Shown here: positions 17,869 to 27,859 of the stretch, one piece after another
Position numbering within the stretch: position 1 is the first letter of the stretch
Layout of the letters: each line of letters opens with the position of its first letter
From: Undibacterium sp. Jales W-56
GTDB taxonomy: Bacteria > Pseudomonadota > Gammaproteobacteria > Burkholderiales > Burkholderiaceae_D
NCBI RefSeq assembly: GCF_025548535.1
Contig: NZ_JAJLQW010000007.1
Location: 1 to 64,000 of the forward strand
DNA length: 64,000 nt
Direction of reading: 5' to 3'
The notes under the pieces: generated by a model
Seen by the model: the letters and a program-made list of their open reading frames with translations, nothing else
Told to the model about the DNA's origin: nothing
Database searches by the model: none
Made by a program: the position numbers and the translations under genes

Positions 17869-17944
17869 TATTATCGTCTCCTGATATGTCTATTTTGGAT
17901 TTTTACCATGCTTCAATCGCCAGGAATGAAAGCGAAAAAAGTAC

Positions 17945-17969
17945 AAAAAAATGCCCGCGGGAGCGGGCA
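17945..17969 (-). terminator. Intrinsic terminator after the NitT/TauT importer operon
   Basis: On the minus strand GCCCGC, loop TCCC and GCGGGC (17968-17953) form a 6-bp GC stem followed by a run of seven Ts. It lies 31 bp after the permease stop codon and ends the operon that starts at 20657. Confidence 0.9.
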
Positions 17970-17999
17970 AATACAAGCTTAAAATTTCATTCAATAAAA

Positions 18000-18869
18000 T
18001 TACATGCCATGTTCAACAAATTGTGCCGGCCGCCATTTCAATAGTTTGTTTTCTATTGCAGTAAGTAAGTATTCCGCGGCAAGGGCAACGATGGCCAGCA
18101 CGATCATTGCAGCAAACACACCTGCCGCATTAAAAGTGCCTTGAGCAGTTGCAATCAACAAACCGATGCCATGTCTGGCACCGAGAAATTCGCCGACGAC
18201 AGCACCCACCAGAGCAAAACCGAAACTGACGTGTAGACTCGCTAAGATCCATGTCAATGCGGAAGGAAACACCACCGAGAAAGTGACCTGACGCTTATTC
18301 GCACCAAGGATGTAGGCATTCGCGATGAGGTTTTTATCGGCTTCACGAACGCCCTGAAAAGCATTGCCGAATACCACGAAAAAAACCATGACCACGGCCA
18401 GCGCAACCTTCGATCCCATGCCCAATCCAAACATGATGATAAAGATGGATCCCAGGACTACCCTCGGTATTGCGTTAGCGACTTTAATGTAAATACTCAA
18501 CACATCTGCAGCCAGCTTGTTACGGCCAAGCGCTATGCCAAAAAAGATCCCGAGCAGACTTCCTATCAGGAAACCCAGTACGGTTTCTTCCATCGTGACC
18601 ATCAACTCGCGCCACAAAGGTCCCTGCGCCGTACCTTCGGTCAGCCAGATCATTAATTGCTCATAGATTGCCGATGGCTTGGAAAAGAAAAATGCATCCA
18701 TCAGTCCCCAGTTGACTGCCAGTTCCCAGCCAATCAAAGTAACGACCGCTAAGGCAATCCGTAAAAAAATCACTAATCGTTTGTGATTCGTTGCGCGAGC
18801 AATGGCTTTGCGCTCCTCATCGCCAAGGATAGCTGTATTCAAATTTTGTTTCATAGTTGCAGTGTTCAT
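18000..18869 (-). CDS. ABC transporter permease, NitT/TauT family
   Basis: From the ATG at 18869 the product has about 289 aa. It has about six membrane segments and the BPD_transp_1 domain typical of SsuC/TauC-like permeases (PRVVLGSIFIIMFGLGMGSK, ANAYILGANKRQVTFSVVFPSALTWILASLHVSFGFALVGAVVGEFLGARHGIGLLI). That EAA-like loop contacts the ATPase. The frame opens earlier, at 18902 inside the ATPase gene, but the later ATG has a GCGGAA site. It is third in the order binding protein, ATPase, permease. Confidence 0.9.
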   Translation of the reverse strand: MNTATMKQNLNTAILGDEERKAIARATNHKRLVIFLRIALAVVTLIGWELAVNWGLMDAFFFSKPSAIYEQLMIWLTEGTAQGPLWRELMVTMEETVLGFLIGSLLGIFFGIALGRNKLAADVLSIYIKVANAIPRVVLGSIFIIMFGLGMGSKVALAVVMVFFVVFGNAFQGVREADKNLIANAYILGANKRQVTFSVVFPSALTWILASLHVSFGFALVGAVVGEFLGARHGIGLLIATAQGTFNAAGVFAAMIVLAIVALAAEYLLTAIENKLLKWRPAQFVEHGM

Positions 18870-18885
18870 AGTGATTATTTCCGCT

Positions 18886-19662
18886 TTAAATTTGTACTTC
18901 ATCTTTTAAATCGGACCAAATCTGCTTGGACAGATGGATGAACTCATTGGTATAACGCGCCTCAGAAACATCTCGAGGGCGTGTCAGCGGAATCTCATAA
19001 CTACTTTTTACTGAACCCGGCCCTTTAGACAAGACAATCACGCGATCGGCCAGTGCGATTGCCTCCTCGATGTCATGGGTAACAAATACGACGGATGCTT
19101 TCTTTTCCGACCAGAGTCCGAGCAACTCATCCTGCATCAGAGCACGGGTCTGTACATCCAATGCTGAAAATGGTTCATCCATCAGCAAGATCTTCGGCTC
19201 ATTAATAAAGGTTTGGGCCAATGCAACCCGTTTTCTCATGCCGCCTGACAATTGATGCGGATAATGATATTCAAAGCCGGACAAACCTACCCGGCGCACC
19301 CAATCTGCCGCCATATCTTTAGCGGTCTGCTTATCTTTACCGCGGTAAATAGGCCCAATCGCAATGTTATCGATCACATTTTTCCATGGGAATACGGCAT
19401 CCGCCTGAAACACAAAACCGATATCAGGGTCGATGCCAGTAACAGGCTTGCCAAATACTTTAACGCTCCCTGTTGATGGCGGATTGAGGCCGGTAATCAT
19501 GCCCAGGGTGGTTGATTTTCCGCAGCCTGTCGGACCGACGATGGCGCAAAAATCGCCTTCATTAACAGTCAGACTAAAATCTTTTAAGGCCAAGGTCACC
19601 TTGCCTGCGGGGCTGATAAACTTCCTACTGACACTGGTCAATTCGATCGCTACATTTTTCAT
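18886..19662 (-). CDS. ABC transporter ATP-binding protein, NitT/TauT family
   Basis: This 258-aa ATPase has Walker A GPTGCGKST at about residues 43-51, the signature LSGGMRKRVALAQ near 140, Walker B ILLMDEPFSALD near 160 and the switch histidine in FVTHD near 194. It powers the importer encoded with the permease downstream and the binding protein upstream. Its start touches the stop of the binding-protein gene, which suggests tight coupling. Confidence 0.94.
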   Translation of the reverse strand: MKNVAIELTSVSRKFISPAGKVTLALKDFSLTVNEGDFCAIVGPTGCGKSTTLGMITGLNPPSTGSVKVFGKPVTGIDPDIGFVFQADAVFPWKNVIDNIAIGPIYRGKDKQTAKDMAADWVRRVGLSGFEYHYPHQLSGGMRKRVALAQTFINEPKILLMDEPFSALDVQTRALMQDELLGLWSEKKASVVFVTHDIEEAIALADRVIVLSKGPGSVKSSYEIPLTRPRDVSEARYTNEFIHLSKQIWSDLKDEVQI

Positions 19663-20657
19663 TATTTTGCAGCTTTCACGAAATCTGAGGTGAACGTATT
19701 CGCCAGATTAATGGACTTGCCCTGGACGGCTTTATCAAATCCATTCAAGACTTTCAATACCGTTGCCGGGCCGTTTTCTGGCATTATTCCATCAGGAGTA
19801 AACATCAATTTGCTTGATTCCAGTGCGTCGATATACATTTGCTTGTTTGACGCGTAATAATCAGCCGGCATTTTTTCTGCAATTTCTTTAGCGGTATGCG
19901 TTTTGATGTACTTCAATGTTTTGACAAACGCATTGACGATTTTCTGTACTTCGTCTTTATGTGAAGAGACCCAGGCGGTAGGCATATACAGGCATGCGGC
20001 CGGATAAGTGCCGCCCAGTGCTGCTTCGGTTTCTTTAACCGTACGTAAATCAACCAGAATCGTGGCCGCGCCGGTAGAGGTCAAGCGAGAGATGGTCGGC
20101 TCGGTAGTCATGCCTGCGTCAATTTTATTTTGCGCCATTGCAGCGATAAAAGTTGATCCGGCACCGACCGGCAAGGTCGTAAACTCGCTATTTTTTACAC
20201 CCGCTTTTGCCGCCAGATATTGGGTCAGAAAATTAGTCGATGAACCTAAGCCGGTCACGCCTAATGTTTTACCCTTAAAGTCAGCAGGAGATTTGATGTC
20301 TTTGGCTGCGGCCTTAGACACCAGAATAACTTCACCGGGAGCCTGGCTGAACTGCACGACTGATTGCACTAATTTGCCGCGCGCCTGCAAATCAATTGTA
20401 TGGTCATAAAACCCGACCACACCCTGTGCTGCGCCGGACAACATTTCCGTTTCTGCGTTCACACCGGCCGGTTCGCTTAGCAGTTCAATTTCCAGACCGG
20501 TTTCTTTGAGATAGCCAAGCTGTTCCGCAAGTTTGGCCGGGAGATAAATCTGCTTCTCTATGCCGCCTACCATAATGGTAATTTTTTCTGCGGCAAAAGC
20601 ATTCAGACTGGCTGCTAACAGGATAGTTAACGCCAAAGGTTGGTATGTTAATTTCAT
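19662..20657 (-). CDS. ABC transporter substrate-binding protein, NMT1/THI5-SsuA type
   Basis: From the ATG at 20657 (GGAGA site 6 bp before it) the product has about 331 aa. A signal peptide (MKLTYQPLALTILLAASLNAFA) precedes an NMT1/SsuA-like binding domain (VMSGAAQGVVGFYDHTIDLQARGKLVQSVVQF region; KGKTLGVTGLGSSTNFLTQYLAAKAG). Members bind sulfonates, nitrate, pyrimidine precursors or aromatic acids. The nearby porin, TctD/TctE-like sensor pair and SulP transporter are compatible with a small organic or inorganic anion, but the ligand is not proven. Confidence 0.88.
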   Translation of the reverse strand: MKLTYQPLALTILLAASLNAFAAEKITIMVGGIEKQIYLPAKLAEQLGYLKETGLEIELLSEPAGVNAETEMLSGAAQGVVGFYDHTIDLQARGKLVQSVVQFSQAPGEVILVSKAAAKDIKSPADFKGKTLGVTGLGSSTNFLTQYLAAKAGVKNSEFTTLPVGAGSTFIAAMAQNKIDAGMTTEPTISRLTSTGAATILVDLRTVKETEAALGGTYPAACLYMPTAWVSSHKDEVQKIVNAFVKTLKYIKTHTAKEIAEKMPADYYASNKQMYIDALESSKLMFTPDGIMPENGPATVLKVLNGFDKAVQGKSINLANTFTSDFVKAAK

Positions 20658-20880
20658 ATTTGTCTCCATTTTTTATAGTGAGTTACGGCTGTAGTGTGCC
20701 TGATTGATTCCTTCAATTAGCTTTCACTATTAAATAATTTTGAATTGAAAACGATGAACATCTGATTCAATGAGGATGACCTTGGATGCGAATTGAAATT
20801 TTTATATCAATCGCTGGAAATAGAGGATTGGCAATGCCAGTCCCCTATTCTCAAAGACTCAATTTATTTGTCAGGATGGC

Positions 20881-22197
20881 TTAAAATTTGAATCGCATAC
20901 CCACTGCATATTCATTTTGCGAATTAAATCCATTCGCCTGAGAGGCTAAATAAGTGCCGTCCGTATTAAGGCGGTCCAAAGCAAAGTAGAGTTCGGTCCG
21001 CTTATCAAAATGATAGAACGCTGAGCCATACCAGGTCTTACGCTTTCCAGTCGCGGTCTTCGTCGCATTGCCGGTATTAGCATAGGCATTCAGCACATAG
21101 CCGCTGCCATTCACAGCCGCATTCTCGGCATTCATGGTCTGCCAGCCTAATTCATAATCAAACTTGCCGGCAGGCGTAAACTTGGCTGACAATGTGTACG
21201 CCTTATCGCTACGATTGCCGACAGCTAACGGCTGGTCTGCCTTGTAGCTGATGTAGCCAGCATTGAGGCGCACCAAGCCGAACTGGTAATTGCCGCCGAT
21301 AGAATACGATGTATGCGTATAGCCATTCACATTTGCAGAGTTATAAAAACCAGCCACATTGACTTGTCCGCCGTTATAGGCCAATCCTAAAGACTTGGTA
21401 GTGCCGGTTGACGTATCGCCAGGAATTCCGGCTACCTGATAACCAATCCCGGCAACAATGTTGCCAAACTCTTTTTTCCAAACGATACCCTTATCATAGC
21501 GAGTCCCTGTTGCGCTACCGGAGTAAAAAATCAATTGTTTGAAATTATTATTATTGGTATAGCCGCCCTCTTCCAGGGTTACTGCGGCTGTTCCATACGG
21601 ATCGCCATAGATTTTTGAAAATTCACGCGCCAATGTATTCTGGCGCCCGAAAGTCAATTTACCTAAAGTCTCACTTTGCACACCGAGCCAGGCATCGCGA
21701 TTGAACAAAACGCCTGGTGAATCCATACTGCCGGTAGGCAATTCATATTCGCTTTCCAATCTGAAGATGGCTTTTAAGCCGTCGGTGTCTTTTAAGGCAT
21801 GCTCTCCTTCTATCCCCCAGCGATTGCCACTAAACCAGGCAATCGACATATCCTTCTGGCTGTTACCCGCTTTATTTGCGTTATCTTTACTGCTGAGACT
21901 TAAATCAATCAAGCCATATAAACGAATACTATCTCCGCTATTTTTATAAACCAATCCCTCACCCGCCGGCTGACTTATCGTTGCGGATTTTTTTGTGGCC
22001 TCTGCGGCTTCTTTAGCCGCTACCGTTGCTTGTTGAATTTGCGCCAGAGCGTCCTGAGCCTGCTGTGCAGCTTTTTGAGCATCAGCCGCTGCCTTTTGCG
22101 CTTGAACCAAAGCCTGCTGTAAATCTTGTACCGATTGCGCTTGAGTTGAACCAGCCAACACACCTAAAATGGCGATGGCCATTAACTTTTTTTTCAT
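20881..22197 (-). CDS. Gram-negative general porin with a coiled-coil N-terminal segment
   Basis: This 438-aa protein has a signal peptide (MKKKLMAIAILGVLAGSTQA). An alanine/glutamine-rich segment at about residues 23-70 looks like a coiled coil (QDLQQALVQAQKAAADAQKAAQQAQDAL). A 16-strand porin barrel follows (SIRLYGLIDLSL; FGRQNTLAREFSKIYGDPYG; NAGYIS) and ends in phenylalanine, as required for outer-membrane assembly. The added coiled coil is unusual for the general betaproteobacterial porin and might reach the cell wall or mediate trimer contacts. It is divergent from the two-component system at 22382, which may regulate it. Confidence 0.9.
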   Translation of the reverse strand: MKKKLMAIAILGVLAGSTQAQSVQDLQQALVQAQKAAADAQKAAQQAQDALAQIQQATVAAKEAAEATKKSATISQPAGEGLVYKNSGDSIRLYGLIDLSLSSKDNANKAGNSQKDMSIAWFSGNRWGIEGEHALKDTDGLKAIFRLESEYELPTGSMDSPGVLFNRDAWLGVQSETLGKLTFGRQNTLAREFSKIYGDPYGTAAVTLEEGGYTNNNNFKQLIFYSGSATGTRYDKGIVWKKEFGNIVAGIGYQVAGIPGDTSTGTTKSLGLAYNGGQVNVAGFYNSANVNGYTHTSYSIGGNYQFGLVRLNAGYISYKADQPLAVGNRSDKAYTLSAKFTPAGKFDYELGWQTMNAENAAVNGSGYVLNAYANTGNATKTATGKRKTWYGSAFYHFDKRTELYFALDRLNTDGTYLASQANGFNSQNEYAVGMRFKF

Positions 22198-22381
22198 TTG
22201 AATGTCTCCCGATTAATAAAGTCGTATCTCACGGACCTATTGCTTGGTTGAGTGAGCCTACGCAGGTCAATGTAGTGGGGTAAAGCCTTCTACAAGCCTT
22301 CAATACAAATCTTGTGGAAAAAATGAAACGAGATAAACAGTTTCATTCAGTGGCATATCAAAATGATTTAGTCTTATCGCT

Positions 22382-23056
22382 ATGAAATTACTCTTAGTAG
22401 ATGACAATCGTGAGCTCTCGTCTTGGCTAACACGCTTATTGACCCAATCAGGCTATGCGGTTGAGCAAGCGTTTACCGGTGAAGAAGCATCGCATTTGCT
22501 GATAACGCAAAATTTCGATGCGATCCTGCTGGATTTGACGCTCCCAGGCATTAAAGGTCAGGCTGTTTTAAAGAATCTGAGAAGCAAAAATAATGATGTG
22601 CCGGTATTAATCATTAGCGCCTTAGATTCTTTAGGGGATATCATAGAAAACCTGAACTTAGGTGCCGACGATTACCTGGCAAAGCCATTCGATATCCAAG
22701 AGTTAGAAGCGCGCTTGCGTTCACTTTTAAGAAGGTCTAGCGGCAAGACGAATCCTGTAATTCAATGCGGCGCCCTGAGCTATAACAGCAATACAAAGAT
22801 ATTCAGCAATAAAGAAATCGATATAAATTTGACCCCAAGAGAACATGCCGTGCTTGAAGCATTAATTCGAAAATGCGGGAAAACCGTCTCAAAAAAAGAA
22901 TTAGCGGACGGCTTGTTTACCCTGAACGATACGGTATCACCCAAGGCGTTAGAAATTTACATCGTTAGACTCAGGAAAAAAATAGAACATTCCGGCGCGC
23001 AAATTATTACTTTACGTGGATTGGGGTATATGTTGACTTATGTTGCCGCAACTTAA
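22382..23056 (+). CDS. Response regulator, OmpR/TctD type
   Basis: This 224-aa regulator has a receiver domain (DDN at residues 7-9, phosphorylated aspartate in LLDLTLPG near 52, lysine in LAKPFD near 102) and a C-terminal winged helix of the OmpR family (LTPREHAVLEAL, ALEIYIVRLRKKI, ITLRGLGYML). Its stop overlaps the start of the sensor kinase gene by 17 bp. It likely controls the divergent porin and the importer beyond it. Confidence 0.93.
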   Translation: MKLLLVDDNRELSSWLTRLLTQSGYAVEQAFTGEEASHLLITQNFDAILLDLTLPGIKGQAVLKNLRSKNNDVPVLIISALDSLGDIIENLNLGADDYLAKPFDIQELEARLRSLLRRSSGKTNPVIQCGALSYNSNTKIFSNKEIDINLTPREHAVLEALIRKCGKTVSKKELADGLFTLNDTVSPKALEIYIVRLRKKIEHSGAQIITLRGLGYMLTYVAAT

Positions 23057-24434
23057 GAGTTTAAAAAGCCGGTTAGCGTTGTGGGTTTTTTTACCTACAT
23101 TGCTGATATCCGCCATTGATCTGGTGGTTACTTATAAGAGCACGGATAGTATTGCTACCTTAGTGCAAGAGCAGCTATTGAAGGGCTCTGCAAAAATCAT
23201 CTCGGAACAACTCGTCAGCAGCGACGGCGGTTATGAAATAAGTATCCCTCCAGCGGCGTTCGAATTATTCGCCAGCAAGTATCAGGATCGTGTTTTTTAT
23301 TCAGTGCGCAGTAAGGATGGGCGGCTCATTGCTGGAGATGAAGAACTCGCCAGCTACCGAGCTGGTCTGCAGATCGAACAGGAAAAATATTTCCTGGCAA
23401 AAGTACGGGGGGAGCAAGTAAGAGTGATCGTGTATGCGCACGCGCTTCCAAGTACATCAAACAATGACTTTGCGATTACTCAGGTAGCGCAAACTTTACG
23501 CAGTCATGATGCATTCAGGGAAGACTTATTTCTACTGACAATGAGGGAACACTTAATTCTCCTGTCCTTAGTTTTGCTTGGATTAATCATTGCTTTTCGG
23601 TGGACGCTCAGCCCGCTCATTGTCTTCGGCGAAAAACTGCTAAAACGCCAGCCAGGCTCATTAGAAAAACTCGATGAAGATAACGCACCTGATGAACTGC
23701 GGCCGGTCATCTTTGCAATGAACGACTATGTAGCCAGGCTAGACAAGACATTGACATCCTATGAGCAGTTTGTCGCTAACACTGCGCATCAACTCAGGAC
23801 ATCGTTTGCGATTGTTACCTCTCAAATTAATTTTGGTAATAGAAATAGCCAGCTTGATCAATCGCAAAAAGACATTTTCAATGCGATTCAAAAGACTATC
23901 GTACAAGGGACGAAAGTCATCAATCAGCTATTAGTTCTGGCATCGATAGAACAAAATCGCCACATCAAAACTCAAAAAACTGTTACTCAATTTTCTGACG
24001 TTATACAGGCGGCGATAGAAGAACTGGCTCCGTTAGCACAACAAAAAAATATAGATCTCGGTATCGATACTCTTGACGAGAATTGTGCAATCAATGCGCC
24101 GCGATATTTGCTGCGCGAATTAATTTCCAATCTCATCGACAATGCAATTCAACACATGCCGTTAGCAGGGATAGTTACCGTCTCTCTCAGAAAATTAGAG
24201 CACGCTGTATTATTAGTAGTGTCGGATAACGGACCGGGCATTCCGGCTACCGAACGCAACAAAGTATTCGAACGGTTTTACAGGCTGAATGAAGATAAAC
24301 CGAATAGCTCCGGATTAGGATTATCTATCGTAAAAGAGATTTGTGACATGCTGAATGCATCGATCACATTGAGTTCTCCCGAGCATGAAACAGGACTCAT
24401 CGTTTCCATCGAGTTCAGGGATAAGCCAGTGTAA
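23040..24434 (+). CDS. Sensor histidine kinase, TctE-like
   Basis: This 464-aa membrane kinase has a transmembrane segment near residues 12-32, a periplasmic 2CSK_N-type sensor domain to about 170, a second segment near 176-195, then the H-box ANTAHQLRTSF near 248. A HATPase domain carries N-box LISNLIDNAIQH, DNGPGIP and GLGLSI motifs. TctE-type kinases sense carboxylates and other small anions. The pairing with an ABC binding protein, a porin and a SulP carrier fits an anion response, though the signal is unknown. Confidence 0.92.
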   Translation: MLPQLKSLKSRLALWVFLPTLLISAIDLVVTYKSTDSIATLVQEQLLKGSAKIISEQLVSSDGGYEISIPPAAFELFASKYQDRVFYSVRSKDGRLIAGDEELASYRAGLQIEQEKYFLAKVRGEQVRVIVYAHALPSTSNNDFAITQVAQTLRSHDAFREDLFLLTMREHLILLSLVLLGLIIAFRWTLSPLIVFGEKLLKRQPGSLEKLDEDNAPDELRPVIFAMNDYVARLDKTLTSYEQFVANTAHQLRTSFAIVTSQINFGNRNSQLDQSQKDIFNAIQKTIVQGTKVINQLLVLASIEQNRHIKTQKTVTQFSDVIQAAIEELAPLAQQKNIDLGIDTLDENCAINAPRYLLRELISNLIDNAIQHMPLAGIVTVSLRKLEHAVLLVVSDNGPGIPATERNKVFERFYRLNEDKPNSSGLGLSIVKEICDMLNASITLSSPEHETGLIVSIEFRDKPV

Positions 24435-24554
24435 TTACAAAATTATTTGGTCGTCAATTTCGCCAATTCAACGACAAACCAAATGAAGTATTAAAAACGG
24501 CGTTGTCATTTGTGCTACCGTCTAAGGCAGCCAACATTATTCAATATAAACAAT

Positions 24555-26201
24555 ATGAAAAATACTTCTTTATGGACGAATGTCATTGCGGGCCTCTCGC
24601 TCGCAGGCTTATTACTTCCTGAAGCGGTAGCGTATTCGAGTATTGCCAATCTACCGGCTCAAGCGGGCATCGTTGCTTTATTCGCAGGATTATTTTGTTA
24701 CGGCGTCATTGGGAGCAGTCGTTATGCGATTGTAGCGGCGACATCATCATCTGCAGCAGTGCTGGCTTCCGCCTCTGCGGCAATGGCAAATGGAGATAAT
24801 TCAATACGATTAGCGGCCGCTATTGGCCTGGTTATGCTGACGGGTATCTTTTTTGTTATGGCCGGCCTATTTAAACTAGGCAGCATTTCTGATTTTATTG
24901 CCAAACCAGTTTTGCGCGGATTCGCATTTGGTCTTGCCAGCATCATCATTATTAAACAAGCTGCCAATGTCTTGCATATTCATCTCCATCACTCCGACAT
25001 TATTCGCATCCTGGGAGAACTGTTTGGTCAGGTTCATGACTGGAATCTGGTTTCGGGTGGTATAGGGTTAGCCGCATTAGTTCTATTATTTATTTTCGCC
25101 CGAATACCCGGGCTCCCCGGAGGATTGATCGTCATTATTTTAAGTATCTTGATCGGCAAATGGATTGATCTTTCCCAGTATGGAGTTGGCTACGTCGGGG
25201 AAATAAATTTACATCTGGAAACGCCCTCCTTGCCAAGAATGTCCTACCCGGAATGGCTTAGAATCGGCGAGATGAGCATCGCCATGGTCATGATTCTTTA
25301 TGCGGAATCTTATAGTTCGATTCGGAATTTCGCGATGAAACACGGCGACCAAGTGTCGCCAAATCGTGATTTGCTGGCGCTCGGTTTTTCCAATGTCATT
25401 TCAGGGCTATTCCACGGCATGCCTGTAGGCGCCGGGTTTTCTGCCACCTCAGCAAATGAAGCGAATGGCGCCACCTCACGTCTTGCCGGATGGGTCGCGC
25501 TCATGACACTGCTCGTGATTGTGTTAACTTTGTTACCGATGATTGCGCTAACGCCAGAACCTGTGCTGGCAGCAATCGTCATACATGCGGTAAGTCATAC
25601 CTTGCGCTTATCAATTTTCTATCCCTACTTCACCTTACATCGCGATCGACTTGTCGTTATAGCGGCCGTAATTGCAGTCTTGCTGTTAGGTGTGTTGGAT
25701 GGTTTACTGGTTGCAATCGGAGTGAGTCTCTTAATGTTATTGCGGAAATTGTCGGAATCTACTTTGTCGATCCTTGGACGTTTAAAAAATGGCCATGACT
25801 TCGTCAGCAAAGTGGCTTATCCAGATGCAAAATCGATTCCTGGAATTTTAATTTTGCGACCAGAATCGGGACTCTTTTTTGCTAACGCTGAACGAATTCT
25901 CGCTCTCGCTAAAAACTATATTGCTATAGCTGGAGATGACGCAAAAGTCACTATTCTTAGTTTAGAGGAATCTCCGGATCTGGATAGTTCAAGTGTGGAA
26001 GCAATCATTCATTTTTGCGAAGAAATATCGGCTAAAAATACTTACCTATTTCTTGCACGTTTAAAAATACCGGCACAGCAAGTGCTGATAAAGGCAGGTA
26101 TTCACACCATAGACAAGATAGAGATCAGCGACCTTAGTGTCGATGATATGGTTCAAATGGCAGAAGAAAAATGTCTGGTCGAAAGTGAATGCCGAAATTA
26201 A
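24555..26201 (+). CDS. SulP-family anion transporter with STAS domain
   Basis: From the ATG at 24555 the product has 548 aa, the usual SulP length. It has 10-14 membrane segments starting with LSLAGLLLPEAVAYSSIANLPAQAGIVALFAG, the family's signature region, and a cytoplasmic STAS domain from about residue 415 (LRPESGLFFANAERILAL, SLEESPDLDSSSVEAIIHF). It could import sulfate, bicarbonate or dicarboxylates. It follows the sensor kinase by about 120 bp on the same strand. An upstream in-frame start at 24510 would add residues before the conserved N-terminus, so I did not use it. Confidence 0.9.
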   Translation: MKNTSLWTNVIAGLSLAGLLLPEAVAYSSIANLPAQAGIVALFAGLFCYGVIGSSRYAIVAATSSSAAVLASASAAMANGDNSIRLAAAIGLVMLTGIFFVMAGLFKLGSISDFIAKPVLRGFAFGLASIIIIKQAANVLHIHLHHSDIIRILGELFGQVHDWNLVSGGIGLAALVLLFIFARIPGLPGGLIVIILSILIGKWIDLSQYGVGYVGEINLHLETPSLPRMSYPEWLRIGEMSIAMVMILYAESYSSIRNFAMKHGDQVSPNRDLLALGFSNVISGLFHGMPVGAGFSATSANEANGATSRLAGWVALMTLLVIVLTLLPMIALTPEPVLAAIVIHAVSHTLRLSIFYPYFTLHRDRLVVIAAVIAVLLLGVLDGLLVAIGVSLLMLLRKLSESTLSILGRLKNGHDFVSKVAYPDAKSIPGILILRPESGLFFANAERILALAKNYIAIAGDDAKVTILSLEESPDLDSSSVEAIIHFCEEISAKNTYLFLARLKIPAQQVLIKAGIHTIDKIEISDLSVDDMVQMAEEKCLVESECRN

Positions 26202-26245
26202 AATAGATAATCAAAAACGCCAGCGCCGTCAATAAATCCGACAAT

Positions 26246-27493
26246 TTAAGAATTAAAAAAACCGTCATCAAAGGCGCAACAGTAAGTTTTCCAATCCTTT
26301 TCGATTTGCTGGGCGCACTCATCTGCAATCTTTAATAGCTGCTTACCCCATAATTTATTCTGGCCGAATTCGACCAATTCATCGGCGATTGCCGAACCAT
26401 TTCTGCCCGCGCTACGAATATGCGCTGATGCCACAATATTCCCCATAGCTTGAAGTATCTGCTCCAATTCGTTTAGAGAATTAACCGATCGATCCAGGAT
26501 AATCCTATCCTCGCTCGGTTGTAGTGCCCGCAAAATATAATCGGTTTTTTTTATCTTAACCGGCTGCAAAAATGCCATTGAAACAGCTTGCATACGGTGC
26601 TGCAATTCTACCGTCCGGAATGACTCAGTCTTCCATTTTGGCTGCTTCACTGTCAAATGAGGAATTAAAGACGATGGTAAAGCCTCTTTCAGATCCAACA
26701 GATAATTTCCATCTGGATGACCTTTACCATTGATCAAAATAATATAGCGCTCTACTCCTAAGCTACCTGTTCCGGCAATACGTTTAGCAACATCAATAGG
26801 CTCAAAAAAAGTTGGGTCAACCTGCTTTTTGGCAAAAACACTCATGAATTGATGAATCAAATCGAATTGATTTGACGATACTGGAAGTGCTTTTTGCCCG
26901 TCAATCTTGAGTTGACGTTTGCCTCGATAAATTTTGGTTCTTTTATTCAAGAAATCAGCGCGCGTACGTTCTCTCACATTATCAAGCAATACGCGGATTT
27001 TCCCAATGGCCGTCTCTCTTTCAATCCAATAGCTTTTTCCATGGACAAGAGATATGCGATACGATTCTAAAAAAGTTTTACTTAAAAAACTTGCCTCTTT
27101 TTTTGTAACGCCCAGGTTGATTGATCCAATCAGAATACTGGAAACCAAGCGAACCAAATCCCAGGTTAATGGAGCAAGTGCAGCCTCATCAAAATCATTA
27201 ATATCAAAATAAGCCAGGCGATTATCGCCTTTATAGCTACCAAAATTTTCTAAATGCAAATCACCGCAACACCAGGTTAAAGGAGCTCGATCTAGTATTT
27301 TTTCTCTTGGAAGGCGATCGTAAAATAAATGGCAGGTGCCCCGCATAAATACGAAGGCATTACTGCGCATTTTGCGATACTTCATCTCCAATCGATCCTG
27401 ATCCCGGCCAAGATTAAAATTTTGGATTGATTTGCAGATATTTATCATGGCAATCGCGCTGTGTAAAAAAAGAAATTCGTATTGGGGATACAA
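26246..27493 (-). CDS. DUF2252 domain protein
   Basis: This protein of up to 415 aa matches DUF2252, a family with a kinase-like fold and no settled function. Visible family parts are RMRSNAFVFMRGTCHLFYDRL, WCCGDLHLENFGSYKG, YFDINDFDEAALAPLTWDLVRLVSS and GVERYIILINGKG. The open frame begins at a TTG at 27493. An ATG at 27448 is an equally possible start, and neither has a clear ribosome site. It is tail to tail with the SulP gene, 44 bp apart. Confidence 0.75.
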   Translation of the reverse strand: MYPQYEFLFLHSAIAMINICKSIQNFNLGRDQDRLEMKYRKMRSNAFVFMRGTCHLFYDRLPREKILDRAPLTWCCGDLHLENFGSYKGDNRLAYFDINDFDEAALAPLTWDLVRLVSSILIGSINLGVTKKEASFLSKTFLESYRISLVHGKSYWIERETAIGKIRVLLDNVRERTRADFLNKRTKIYRGKRQLKIDGQKALPVSSNQFDLIHQFMSVFAKKQVDPTFFEPIDVAKRIAGTGSLGVERYIILINGKGHPDGNYLLDLKEALPSSLIPHLTVKQPKWKTESFRTVELQHRMQAVSMAFLQPVKIKKTDYILRALQPSEDRIILDRSVNSLNELEQILQAMGNIVASAHIRSAGRNGSAIADELVEFGQNKLWGKQLLKIADECAQQIEKDWKTYCCAFDDGFFNS

Positions 27494-27584
27494 ATAGACT
27501 TTGCTAATTTATGAATTGAGTATTTGACTCTACTAACATCAACTCAGGAATGAGCCTGCATATTTATATCTTTCATTATCAGAC

Positions 27585-27782
27585 TCAGACAAAACCGCCT
27601 AGCTGAGCTAATTTATGTTCTTGACCGTCATGACTAATTGAAACCACGTCAATTTGAAATGACGCATTCAAATCATGCCGTAAAACTGCAGCTTTGCTAA
27701 ATGCCGCTAAAAAATCATCGCCGGCATCGACGGTTTTTGTAATTTCATGTTTTTCATTTTTGCACATTAATTGGTAATGCAT
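27585..27782 (-). CDS. Small hypothetical protein (65 aa)
   Basis: A 65-residue frame (MHYQLMCKNEKHEITKTVDAGDDFLAAFSKAAVLRHD) has balanced amino-acid use and no signal peptide or membrane segment. I do not recognise a family. It lies between DUF2252 and a small exported protein on the same strand. The composition looks protein-like, but the evidence is limited to an open frame of modest length. Confidence 0.45.
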   Translation of the reverse strand: MHYQLMCKNEKHEITKTVDAGDDFLAAFSKAAVLRHDLNASFQIDVVSISHDGQEHKLAQLGGFV

Positions 27783-27859
27783 ATTCCAGATTTCCTTTGA
27801 TGGTATTGATTAAGTGATAGATGCGTAAATTCAATGTAAGGATAGAAAACAAGCAGATC

